A stretch of 40,361 nucleotides of DNA from an uncultured Clostridium sp. (GTDB lineage: Bacteria; Bacillota; Clostridia; TANB77; CAG-508), in contig CAKNJR010000015.1 of NCBI GenBank assembly GCA_930986425.1, positions 1-40,361 on the forward strand. The letters are read 5' to 3'. How positions within the stretch are numbered: position 1 is the stretch's first letter; each line of letters starts with the position of its first letter. A program made the translations under genes and the position numbers. Shown piece after piece: positions 34,501 through 40,361 of the stretch. The notes below the pieces were generated by a model. That model was not told where the DNA came from. It was given only the letters and a program-made list of their open reading frames with translations, and searched no databases.

Positions 34501-35070
34501 ATAGCAACAAGAGACCTACAAATAAGAGGTGCAGGAAGTATATTTGGCGAAATGCAACATGGACATATTGAACAAATAGGTTATGATATGTATAACAAAC
34601 TTCTAAACGAAGTTGTAAAAGAAATGAAAGGCGAAAAAGTAGAAGAAGAGGAAGAAATAACAATAGACTTAAATATTTCTTCATACATACCAGAAGAATA
34701 CATAGAAGACTCAGCTCAAAAAATTGAGATTTACCAAGACATTGCAGGTGCAAAAACAGAAGAAGATGTACAGAATATTATTGATGAAATTATTGATAGA
34801 TATGGTGAAATGCCAGAAGAGGTATATAATTTACTAGAGATTGCAAGAATAAAAAATTCATGTAGAAAAGCAAATGTAACTAAGTTACAACAAAAACAAA
34901 AAGATGTAGTTATATTCTTTAAACAATTAAGTGATGAAAATTTAAGAGATATTATATTAAAGTATAAAACTAAAGTTAGATTTTCACCAGGAGAAAAGCC
35001 ATATGTTACACTAAGGATTGAAAAAGATGTTGTAAAAGAGTTAAAAGAATTCTTGAGTGGAATTAAATAG
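31588..35070 (+). CDS. mfd: Transcription-repair coupling factor Mfd
   Basis: An 1160-residue ATP-driven translocase that pushes stalled RNA polymerase off lesions and recruits UvrA. The order is standard. The UvrB-like N-terminal part covers about 1-300. The RNA-polymerase-binding CarD-like domain covers about 500-565 (KVGDYIVHKNHGIGIFTGV through DILYVPTEDL). The RecG-like helicase follows, with Walker A GDVGYGKT near residue 655, DEEH near 755, and RGRVGRSDKQAYAY. The TRCF C-terminal domain ends at 1160. GGGAGA is the SD. All motifs are intact. It is a housekeeping gene with its own promoter. Confidence 0.97.
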   Translation: MNYILRDLASTQKYKSFKEKIQNKAYPVEISGLVPVAKTELIGALFEEERMPICIITYNEMQAKELEKNLSYFANKVEYFPKREISIYDYDAESNDIEYERIQVLNNIYKGKTKIVITTIEAIMQKMIAKETLYNTVLKLNLTDTISHEELKKSLVQMGYKRVDLIESRGEFSIRGDIVDIGLTDTEGVRIEFWGDDIDSIRKFKISSQRSTDMLKTVEICPATEMILENSIQNVCARIEKLDNYSFEDIEIIQNGDYTTRIDKYFNEFYTNQVSFLDYIPNFTIFLDEPEKIKQRVEAIQKENENLIKALIEKEKPVPEALSNLNNYTFEIKESVNLFEQDTLKNDFNTKEINLVKGDVKDLEERINEYVQNNKKVVILAGDKDNTTKVLRALNNAGEIETNDNLNENKIKPAISKAKASSDKTNLTSIRRFKGNQVVYADSLDNINLKQGEVVISEGALTTGFEDKDTNLVVLSSDEFFYKNVKRKKVSDTFKNSEKIVFADLKVGDYIVHKNHGIGIFTGVNTIKVDGVTKDFIQLKYRDGDILYVPTEDLDNVRKYIGAEGNLQLNKLGTKDWEKTKARVKGNLRAVAKELIELYAKRENAKGFAFSKDTVFQKQFEDSFEYTETNDQLRCIEEVKKDMENPRPMDRLLCGDVGYGKTEVAIRAAFKAVMDSKQVAYLAPTTILASQQYQEFKERMAEYPIRIELLNRFKTQKQQKDIVERLKQGKVDIVIGTHRILSKDVEFKDLGLLIIDEEHRFGVKDKEKIKQYKSTIDVLTMTATPIPRTLQMSVVGIRDMSVIYEPPQNRKPIQTYVLEYDKEVIKEAITKELERNGQVFYIYNIVESIARKAQEIESLVPEAKVAYAHGKMSGGEIEDIMQDFIDGKTNVLVCTTILESGIDIPNANTIIVENADRFGLAQLYQIRGRVGRSDKQAYAYITYKRDKMLSEDATQRLKAIKEFTEFGSGFKIATRDLQIRGAGSIFGEMQHGHIEQIGYDMYNKLLNEVVKEMKGEKVEEEEEITIDLNISSYIPEEYIEDSAQKIEIYQDIAGAKTEEDVQNIIDEIIDRYGEMPEEVYNLLEIARIKNSCRKANVTKLQQKQKDVVIFFKQLSDENLRDIILKYKTKVRFSPGEKPYVTLRIEKDVVKELKEFLSGIK

Positions 35071-35112
35071 AAAAGTAAGGAAATGAAAAGCAGGTAAAAT
35101 CATTCCTATATT

Positions 35113-35143
35113 ATAAAAAGAATGACGCGGTCAAAACCGCGCC
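35113..35143 (-). terminator. GC-rich terminator of the Cys-rich gene
   Basis: On the minus strand CGCGGT, TTTG loop, ACCGCG (35124-35141 region) is followed by ATTCTTTTT. The G+C content of the stem is unusual for this window. Confidence 0.85.
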
Positions 35144-35149
35144 ATCGGG

Positions 35150-35347
35150 TTAATCCTCAAAGGATGGCTGAAACCAATTCTTTGGTTGAATCCTCGAAGC
35201 GGATTTTTCGGCATACTCAATGCGCTGTTTAGCCACATCAACTATGCCATTTCCTCTCGATTGGTAACTTGTAACGGGTTCTGCCCAATGGTCCTTTTGA
35301 GGGTGGTTACAATTGTCCCGATAGGGGCAATCTTTGCACTGAATCAT
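35150..35347 (-). CDS. Small Cys-rich protein of unusual composition
   Basis: 65 residues, not recognised. The N-terminus has CKDCPYRDNC (three Cys in a CxxC-x5-C pattern) followed by His residues, a plausible zinc or Fe-S site. The rest is polar and ends in WFQPSFED. Start at 35347 because GGGAG lies 8 nt upstream, and the promoter at 35381-35409 rules out the longer version. The gene is clearly richer in G+C than the genes around it and uses less A-rich codons (for example GCG, CGC), suggesting recent arrival or strong selection. It lies between mfd and an RNA methylase on the opposite strand. Confidence 0.65.
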   Translation of the reverse strand: MIQCKDCPYRDNCNHPQKDHWAEPVTSYQSRGNGIVDVAKQRIEYAEKSASRIQPKNWFQPSFED

Positions 35348-35380
35348 GAAAATTTCTCCCTCTTGTTGGTTAACAATACT

Positions 35381-35409
35381 ATTATACCACAAAATTAAAG
35401 AAAATACAA
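35381..35409 (-). promoter_or_regulatory. Promoter of the Cys-rich gene
   Basis: On the minus strand TTGTAT (35404-35409), 17-bp spacer, TGG-TATAAT (-10 at 35381-35386). Confidence 0.72.
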
Positions 35410-35447
35410 ATAATATGTAAACTTAAAGTGAAAGGAATTAAATTTAT

Positions 35448-36263
35448 ATGATAATTTCAAGTAAAGATAATGAAATAATAAAAGAAATAAGAAAGTTAAA
35501 AGAAAAGAAATACAGAAAAGAAAAATTTATTGTTGAAGGAATTAAAATGCTTGAAGAAGCAATAAACGAAAAAGCAAGCATTGATTTAATAATAATAAGA
35601 GAAGACATTAATTTAGACTTAGATATTTCTGAATTTAAAAGTATAGTAGTAACAGAAAAAGTTTTTGATACATTAACTGATGTTGTGTCTCCACAAGGTG
35701 TGCTAGCTGTTATAAATAAAAAAGGTGCTGAAAATACCAATAATGAGAATATAAAGAGCATTGATACAAAAAATATAACAGAATTGCAAATTGATAAAAA
35801 TGCAGATTATATACTTGCAATTGATGGTATTCAAGACCCTGGAAATTTAGGAACTATTATTAGAACTGCAGATTCAGCAAATTTGAAGCAAATTATAGTA
35901 TCAAAAAATACAGTGGATAGCTATAGTCCGAAAGTTATTCGTTCTACAATGGGGGCAATTTATAGAGTAAATATAATTGAAACAGAAAATTTGGTAGAAA
36001 CATTAGAAAAACTAAAAGAAGCGGGTTTTAAAGTAGTAACTACCTCACTTGATACAGATAATAGTGTTTATGATATATCATATGATAAATCAATAGTTGT
36101 AATAGGCAATGAAGCAAATGGAGTAAGTAAAGAAGTACAAGATATGTCAGATTATAAGGTAAAAATACCTATGCTTGGAAAAACAGAAAGCTTAAATGCT
36201 TCTGTTGCTGCAGGGATTATGATTTATGAATATGTAAGGGAAAAGATAATGAAAAAACGATAA
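35448..36263 (+). CDS. TrmH/SpoU-family RNA 2'-O-ribose methyltransferase
   Basis: A 271-residue SPOUT methyltransferase with an N-terminal L30e-like substrate-binding domain (about 1-95, KEKFIVEGIKMLEEAI) and a trefoil-knot catalytic domain. Motif 1 is IQDPGNLGTIIRTADSA (about 128-144), motif 2 is VVIGNEANGVS, and motif 3 is IPMLGKTESLNASVAAGIMIYEY. This is the RlmB/YsgA/TsnR type that methylates rRNA or tRNA ribose; the exact base cannot be told. SD AAAGGA. Often next to pheS in Bacillus; not here. Confidence 0.92.
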   Translation: MIISSKDNEIIKEIRKLKEKKYRKEKFIVEGIKMLEEAINEKASIDLIIIREDINLDLDISEFKSIVVTEKVFDTLTDVVSPQGVLAVINKKGAENTNNENIKSIDTKNITELQIDKNADYILAIDGIQDPGNLGTIIRTADSANLKQIIVSKNTVDSYSPKVIRSTMGAIYRVNIIETENLVETLEKLKEAGFKVVTTSLDTDNSVYDISYDKSIVVIGNEANGVSKEVQDMSDYKVKIPMLGKTESLNASVAAGIMIYEYVREKIMKKR

Positions 36264-36281
36264 GAAAAACAATGAAAATTA

Positions 36282-36310
36282 TTGACTTTACTGGAAAATA
36301 ATAGTATAAT
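36282..36310 (+). promoter_or_regulatory. Antisense RNA promoter (toxin-antitoxin locus)
   Basis: TTGACT (36282-36287), 17-bp spacer, perfect TATAAT (36305-36310), with no ORF downstream on this strand; start near 36317. Confidence 0.8.
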
Positions 36311-36316
36311 TACTTT

Positions 36317-36377
36317 AGTATCTAAATAATAGTATTCAATAGAACAAAAAAACTAGGAGCTGCAACTCCTAGTTTTC
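36317..36377 (+). ncRNA. Candidate antitoxin antisense RNA (RNA II-like, about 60 nt)
   Basis: From the strong plus promoter to the hairpin AACTAGGAG/CTCCTAGTT (36351-36359/36366-36374) and TTTTCTC. It carries one copy of the direct repeat (36326-36346). The second copy lies at the start codon of the opposing toxin ORF, so this RNA can pair with the toxin mRNA start region, and with its 3' terminator. This is the arrangement of RNA II in the Fst/par systems. Confidence 0.65.
36346..36376. terminator. Bidirectional terminator of the toxin-antitoxin locus
   Basis: Nine-bp stem AACTAGGAG/CTCCTAGTT with a 6-nt loop. It is followed by TTTTCTC on the plus strand and by a seven-T run (36346-36352) on the minus strand. 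Confidence 0.9.
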
Positions 36378-36386
36378 TCATTAGTA

Positions 36387-36458
36387 TTAGTCCTTTTTAT
36401 TAGTAGATACGATTATGTATATTATAAGAAGAACTAATATCTTTATAATAGTATTCAA
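36387..36458 (-). CDS. Candidate type I toxin, 23-residue membrane peptide
   Basis: ORF too short for routine calling. TTG start with AAAGGAGG 8 nt upstream. It encodes a hydrophobic helix beginning MNTIIKILVLLIIYIIV and ending in a charged tail NKKD, the profile of small membrane toxins (Fst, TxpA, Ldr types). No sequence match to a known toxin is claimed. It has its own promoter (36500-36528) and terminator and faces the antisense RNA. It is not explained by any other feature. Confidence 0.65.
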   Translation of the reverse strand: MNTIIKILVLLIIYIIVSTNKKD

Positions 36459-36469
36459 ATAGAACACCT

Positions 36470-36492
36470 CCTTTCTACCTTTTATAGAAAGG
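36470..36492 (-). promoter_or_regulatory. 5' hairpin sequestering the toxin SD
   Basis: On the minus strand CCTTTCTA (36492-36485) pairs with TAGAAAGG (36477-36470), 8 bp, loop of 7. The right arm includes the first part of AAAGGAGG. A 5' stem-loop hiding the SD is also found in Fst RNA I. Confidence 0.65.
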
Positions 36493-36499
36493 TTTACAT

Positions 36500-36528
36500 A
36501 TTATACCATATAATGGTAAATGTGTAAA
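36500..36528 (-). promoter_or_regulatory. Toxin mRNA promoter
   Basis: On the minus strand TTTACA (36523-36528), 17-bp spacer, TGG-TATAAT (-10 at 36500-36505). Start near 36493; mRNA of about 150 nt. Confidence 0.8.
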
Positions 36529-36542
36529 GCAAAGTTTTGTAC

Positions 36543-36571
36543 TTGATAAAAATAAATTTTAAATATATAAT
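36543..36571 (+). promoter_or_regulatory. Promoter of leader B
   Basis: TTGATA (36543-36548), 17-bp spacer, perfect TATAAT (36566-36571); start near 36578, 23 nt before the leader ORF. Confidence 0.75.
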
Positions 36572-36600
36572 AGGTATTAATAAAAAAACAAAGGAGAAAA

Positions 36601-36654
36601 ATGAAAATGGCTGAAACCCTTGAGGCTGTATATATATATATATATATATCGTAG
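36601..36654 (+). CDS. Leader peptide B (17 codons)
   Basis: After AAAGGAG the ORF encodes MKMAETLEAVYIYIYIS. It differs from leader A in its first residues, in Ser to Thr, and after the TA tract, which is two TA units longer here and so shifts the frame of the last codons. The flanking DNA (TCGTA, GATTTAA, AAAATA) is also conserved. Confidence 0.55.
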   Translation: MKMAETLEAVYIYIYIS

Positions 36655-36672
36655 GATTTAACAAAATAAGCT

Positions 36673-36741
36673 TATGTAAACATAGAAGAGAAACTATGCT
36701 CTTTAGGCGAATTTAAAATTCGTTTAATAGCATAGTTTTTT
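36673..36741 (+). promoter_or_regulatory. Attenuator-like hairpins, leader B
   Basis: Arm 1 TATG (36673-36676), arm 2 CATAG (36681-36685), arm 3 CTATG (36694-36698), arm 4 CATAG (36731-36735). 3-4 is part of a terminator AACTATGCT/AGCATAGTT with inner CGAATTT/AAATTCG and a T-run. Compared with leader A, the terminator loops differ in sequence but keep pairing, which supports a real RNA structure. Confidence 0.62.
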
Positions 36742-36875
36742 GTGTGTAAATTTGCAAAAGAAAAACTAGTGGAAAGCCCTAAAAATTATTATACAATGAG
36801 TTATAAGATTGAAAAAAGTGGAAATAATTTAAAAAGAAATGAATATCAAAAAATATTATTCGCAACCAAAAGCAA

Positions 36876-36904
36876 TTGCAAAATAATAACTAATATGATA
36901 TAAA
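36876..36904 (+). promoter_or_regulatory. Second, leader-independent promoter of the LRR gene
   Basis: TTGCAA (36876-36881), 17-bp spacer, TATAAA (36899-36904), downstream of the leader B terminator; could give basal expression. Confidence 0.45.
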
Positions 36905-36936
36905 ATAAATAAGTATAAAGAGGAGGCAAAAAGAAA

Positions 36937-38046
36937 ATGAAAGAAAAAACAAAAGTAAAAACGATGCAAAAACAAAAGGCAATTCAAGCCATTAAGAAAC
37001 AAGAAAGAGGTATTACCTTAATAGCATTGGTAGTAACAATAATAGTACTATTAATCTTAGCAGGTGTAGCAATTAGCTTAACAATAGGACAGAATGGAAT
37101 AATAATAAGAGCACAAACAGCAGTGATAATAAATGAGAATGCAAGTGTATATGAACAATTACAATTAGTAATTGCAGATTACCAAATGGACGATATAGAA
37201 AACAATAGAGAATCAGAAATAATGGAAAGACTGAAAGAAGCTGGATATGTAAATGAAGATAATTCAGTAAATGTAGTAAATCTGATGGGAAGAAGTATGC
37301 AAACAGGAAATGGAAGTATAGAAACAGGAGATGTATACGTAATAGAACGAAGACAAGTAACTGCTTCATCAGTAGTATCAGATACGACAGAAGATATGAA
37401 CTACTACTTAATATACTATGGAGAAAATAATAGTACTAGTACAAATTTAGGTCTAGCTTTTAATTATGATAAAGCAAGAGAAAAATATAAAAAATATATT
37501 ACTATATCACCAGAAGGAGTAATCTCACTTAATAGTGAATATTCTTTCTATGGGCAAGGAACCAAGAGAGAAGAAATAGTAAGCTTAGAAATTCCAGAAT
37601 ATATAAATGGAATAAAAGTAAGAGAAATTACTTCGAACTGTTTTAATAATTGTTTTAATTTAGAAAAAATAATACTTCCAAATGGATTAGAGTCAATAGG
37701 CGAATCTGCATTTTATGGATGTAAAAAATTGACGCAAATAGATATTCCCAATAGTGTAAAAAGTGTGGGAAGTTCAGCTTTTGTTGGATGCGAAGCACTT
37801 GAAAAAGTAAGTTTATCAGATAGTTTAGAAATAATAGGTGCCTATGCTTTTGCTGAATGTATTCAACTTACAGAGATAACTATACCATCTAATGTGCAAA
37901 GAATAGATTCTTATGCTTTTAATGACTGTACTTCACTTGAAAGAATTTATGTACCATTTACACAAGAAGAAGGAGAACCAGTAACTTGGAATGCATTATG
38001 GAATTATAACTGCGATGCAGAAATAATATACAAAGTTGAAGAATAG
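36937..38046 (+). CDS. Prepilin-leader surface protein with BspA-type leucine-rich repeats
   Basis: A 369-residue protein. A basic leader of about 25 residues ends ERG, followed by the helix ITLIALVVTIIVLLILAGVA, i.e. a class III prepilin signal with Ala instead of Glu at +5. A middle domain (about 60-200) of no known fold follows. Then come at least four BspA/LRR_5 repeats (about 220-350): IKVREITSNCFNNCFNLEKI, GLESIGESAFYGCKKLTQI, VKSVGSSAFVGCEALEKV and LEIIGAYAFAECIQLTEI. Such repeats occur in adhesins and mucosal surface proteins. SD AGAGGAGG. The gene sits behind leader B, and the ligase-like gene follows 36 nt downstream. Confidence 0.85.
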   Translation: MKEKTKVKTMQKQKAIQAIKKQERGITLIALVVTIIVLLILAGVAISLTIGQNGIIIRAQTAVIINENASVYEQLQLVIADYQMDDIENNRESEIMERLKEAGYVNEDNSVNVVNLMGRSMQTGNGSIETGDVYVIERRQVTASSVVSDTTEDMNYYLIYYGENNSTSTNLGLAFNYDKAREKYKKYITISPEGVISLNSEYSFYGQGTKREEIVSLEIPEYINGIKVREITSNCFNNCFNLEKIILPNGLESIGESAFYGCKKLTQIDIPNSVKSVGSSAFVGCEALEKVSLSDSLEIIGAYAFAECIQLTEITIPSNVQRIDSYAFNDCTSLERIYVPFTQEEGEPVTWNALWNYNCDAEIIYKVEE

Positions 38047-38082
38047 AAAGTAAAACTAATTACCAAAATAAATGGATAAGAG

Positions 38083-40350
38083 ATGAAAATATTAATTAAT
38101 ATAATTTTATTAGGAGCCATAGTATTAGTTGGCTCTCCAATTAAATATAACTGTATAATATTAAACTTAATAGCATTGCTATTAAGTTTAATATTTATGG
38201 CATATAAAGATATATATAAACATCGAAAAATAACATTTGATAAGTTAGATATAGCAGTAATAATTTTATTTTCATCATCATTTATTCCGATTATATTTCA
38301 TACTTATAGTAGTTTAGAACAATCTTTGTTATCTGTAGCAAAGAATATTTCAATTCTCAATATATACTTACTTGTTAAGTTTTTTAATGAAAGAGACAAA
38401 AATAGTTTAATAAATACAATTATAGGTGGAGGACTTATATTAGTTATATTAGCCTTTGATGAAATGACTTATGATGTTGCTTTACCTATTAAAAACTTTA
38501 TAGGAATACCATATGTAGTAAATTATGAAAGTAGAATGTTTTCATCTTTAGGATATGCAAATTCTTTTGCTATAATAATGGCGATTATAATTATATTACT
38601 AATTGATAAAGTAAAACTAAAAAAAGGAACTTCTGCGCTAGTCTTTGTATTTCTGACAACATTACTATTAACATATTCAAGAAGTACACTAATTTTACTT
38701 ATATTAATACTTTTTATATATTTTGTTTTCTATTCAAAGAAAAGTATTTATACAATATATATTTATTTATTAAACTTTCTAATATCATTAATTTATACAA
38801 AAGTTTTTGAACACTTTACAAGTGGTGCAGAATATTTATTGGTATATATTTCTTTATTAATATTTATTGGACTTTCTATAATTATAGAAAAGATTTTAAC
38901 AAGATATATAGAATACATTGAAAAAATAAAAACAAGAACATATATTATATTGGTAATTGTTATAATGATATTTGTAATTTTAGCTTTTATTATTGGCATG
39001 AAACTTGATGCTCCTGCTATTTTCTTTAATAAAAATACAGATATAGCAGAAGTTAGTTATAATATAGGAAAAATAAATGGTGGAGAACATTATGAATTCA
39101 TATTTAATATAAAAGCTGAATCAAAATTAAAGAATGAAGAAAATTATGTTATTGAAATAGTAGAACAAAATATCTATTATGATACTGTAAAGACGCATAG
39201 TTTATCTTTTAATAATTTTGAAGGCGAAAAGACAATTAATTTTGAGGCAGAAAAAGAAACAACTTCAGTGGCAATTACAATAAAAAATACAGTACAATAT
39301 GCACCAATAAAATTGCAAATTAATAATCTTTATATAAATGGTAAAGAACATCCATTAAACTATTTATATTTACCATATAGCTTAGTAGAAAAAGTACAAA
39401 GCATAGGAACGACTAATAAAAGCGTATGGGAAAGATTAACTTTTTTTAAAGATGGTGTAAAAATAGTAAAAGACAATTTCTTATTTGGTACAGGAGGCAA
39501 TGGTTGGCTATATAACTATGAAAATATACAGTCATATTTTTATGAATCAACAGAAGTACACAATTACTTCTTAAAGATATTTATTGAAAATGGTATAGTG
39601 GCAGCAATAGCTTATTTATTTATCATAATATATTTTGTGATAGGATTAATTAAAAAGAAAAAAATCGATTGTATAGATTGTGCTTTTATTCTTCTAACTT
39701 TGCATAGTTTAGTGGATTTTGACTTATCATTTTACTTTATATTATTAATATGGAGCATATTGTTAAGGATTTCTATGAATAGTGCAAATATTAAAAGTGG
39801 AAGATGCAATAATTTCATATTTGCTTTTATTATAGTAATAAATATTATAGGGATTATATTTGTAGGATTATACTTCAATGTAAAAACTAGAAATGAAGAG
39901 TTAATGTCAAATATAGAGTATGAACTAGACACTGATAAATTGCTAAATTTAACTATGGAATACAATGAAAACGAACCGTACTATAATTTTAATAACATAT
40001 ATTTATATGTAAATTATTCTACTGTGACAGAGGAAAATATGGAATATTTATATAATAAAATAAAATCACAGAAACTTGTTGTAAATACTGAAAAAAATAT
40101 TATAAGAAATAGGGTAATAGAAAATGTTTTGCAAACATGTAATGACCAAGAAATTGTAAACAAATTTGCTCAAATTGTTATAAATGAAAATACTGAAATG
40201 ATTGATAATATTAATGCAAAAGAATTAAACCGATTAAGTGAGTATAAAATACAAAAATATATAAGTGAACAAAAGGAATTGGTTGAAATGGCAAAAAATA
40301 AAAAACAAATTAGTGTCAAGAAGTATCGGAAAATTTTCTTAAGAACTTAG
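38083..40350 (+). CDS. O-antigen ligase/PglL-like membrane protein with inserted beta domain
   Basis: A 755-residue polytopic protein with about ten membrane helices. Wzy_C/WaaL-like motifs are the helix LTYSRSTLILLILILF with its Ser-Arg, then the large outside loop ERLTFFKDGVKIVKDNFLFGTGGNGW, then TEVHNYFLKIFIENGIVAAIAY. The VHN and E-x-G-I pattern matches O-antigen ligases and PglL/PilO-type O-oligosaccharyltransferases. Between helices (about 315-430) an extra beta-rich domain is inserted, resembling a carbohydrate-binding jelly roll. The C-terminal 160 residues are soluble. Location right after a prepilin-leader protein suggests it could glycosylate such proteins; alternatively it may polymerise a wall polysaccharide. 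It ends 11 nt before the window does. Confidence 0.75.
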   Translation: MKILINIILLGAIVLVGSPIKYNCIILNLIALLLSLIFMAYKDIYKHRKITFDKLDIAVIILFSSSFIPIIFHTYSSLEQSLLSVAKNISILNIYLLVKFFNERDKNSLINTIIGGGLILVILAFDEMTYDVALPIKNFIGIPYVVNYESRMFSSLGYANSFAIIMAIIIILLIDKVKLKKGTSALVFVFLTTLLLTYSRSTLILLILILFIYFVFYSKKSIYTIYIYLLNFLISLIYTKVFEHFTSGAEYLLVYISLLIFIGLSIIIEKILTRYIEYIEKIKTRTYIILVIVIMIFVILAFIIGMKLDAPAIFFNKNTDIAEVSYNIGKINGGEHYEFIFNIKAESKLKNEENYVIEIVEQNIYYDTVKTHSLSFNNFEGEKTINFEAEKETTSVAITIKNTVQYAPIKLQINNLYINGKEHPLNYLYLPYSLVEKVQSIGTTNKSVWERLTFFKDGVKIVKDNFLFGTGGNGWLYNYENIQSYFYESTEVHNYFLKIFIENGIVAAIAYLFIIIYFVIGLIKKKKIDCIDCAFILLTLHSLVDFDLSFYFILLIWSILLRISMNSANIKSGRCNNFIFAFIIVINIIGIIFVGLYFNVKTRNEELMSNIEYELDTDKLLNLTMEYNENEPYYNFNNIYLYVNYSTVTEENMEYLYNKIKSQKLVVNTEKNIIRNRVIENVLQTCNDQEIVNKFAQIVINENTEMIDNINAKELNRLSEYKIQKYISEQKELVEMAKNKKQISVKKYRKIFLRT

Positions 40351-40361
40351 AAATCAAAACC

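Larger units (their letters stand above)
36326..36466. repeat. Direct repeats at both 5' ends of the toxin-antitoxin RNAs
   Basis: TAGTATTCAATAGAACA with upstream ATAA (36326-36346) recurs at 36445-36466 with a single extra A. Similarity extends left by TATCT plus two changed bases. The repeats play the role of DRa/DRb in par loci. Confidence 0.85.

Noticed and set aside
35101..35345. GC-rich patch as a possible DGR template repeat for the variable region
   Set aside because: By eye it shares no run of matching sequence with 29138-29315 and is fully explained by the small minus-strand Cys-rich gene and its terminator.
36937..37140. Prepilin-like N-termini taken as proof of a type IV pilus locus
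   Set aside because: No assembly ATPase, platform protein, minor pilin cluster or prepilin peptidase is present in the window.
1..40361. CRISPR arrays, prophage genes, rRNA
   Set aside because: I saw no regularly spaced repeats, no phage structural or integrase genes and no rRNA sequence.

Overview
The window looks like chromosomal DNA of a very AT-rich, spore-forming low-GC Gram-positive bacterium, most likely an uncultured gut-type Clostridia lineage. The evidence is strong AGGAGG ribosome sites, consensus sigma-A promoters (TTGACA-17-TATAAT), Spo0A, a SpoIVFA/SpoIVFB-like pair, a YlbJ-like sporulation membrane protein, and a Gram-positive style FtsZ. The lineage is inferred; no rRNA is present to prove it.

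Layout. 1-9956: trmB, a convergent cytosolic GH13 alpha-amylase, an MscS channel, an OmpR-type two-component system, a sortase-fold protein that has lost its catalytic His and Cys, a membrane-anchored WG-repeat protein, and an Alr-type PLP enzyme. 9957-18686: a palindromic element, a HI0933-type flavoprotein, an IMPACT/YigZ protein, spo0A, a C1q/BclA-C-like surface protein with a small Cys-tipped membrane protein, a tail-less ftsZ overlapping an unlisted 52-codon gene, the spoIVFA/spoIVFB-like pair, and the first of three prepilin-leader surface proteins. 18687-22170: tRNA-Met, a GT2 glycosyltransferase divergent from a broken polysaccharide deacetylase, and ylbJ. 22171-31514: a giant prepilin-leader protein whose last 60 codons look like the variable region of a diversity-generating retroelement (DGR), followed by a small lipid-face protein and an Rpn-type nuclease. 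31515-40361: mfd, a Cys-rich mini-gene of unusual composition, a SpoU-type RNA methylase, a compact Fst/par-like type I toxin-antitoxin locus, a third prepilin-leader protein with BspA leucine-rich repeats, and an O-antigen-ligase/PglL-like membrane protein.

The most unusual content is regulatory and surface-related. (1) 29138-29315 is an abruptly GC-rich, A-poor C-terminus on a C-type-lectin/FGE-like fold, the signature of a DGR target, yet no reverse transcriptase or template repeat is in the window. (2) Two near-identical 5' leaders (22345-22485 and 36601-36741), each a promoter plus a short peptide ORF (AE[S/T]LEAVYIYIY), a 1-2/2-3/3-4 set of alternative hairpins and a terminator, precede two unrelated prepilin-leader surface genes; they look like attenuators and contain a variable TA tract. 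(3) 36282-36528 carries convergent promoters, a shared terminator, a direct repeat placed at the 5' end of both RNAs, an SD-sequestering hairpin and a 23-codon hydrophobic ORF: the full layout of an Fst/par-type toxin-antitoxin module. Together these suggest a lineage that invests in a repertoire of modular, individually regulated, and in one case hypervariable, surface adhesins.
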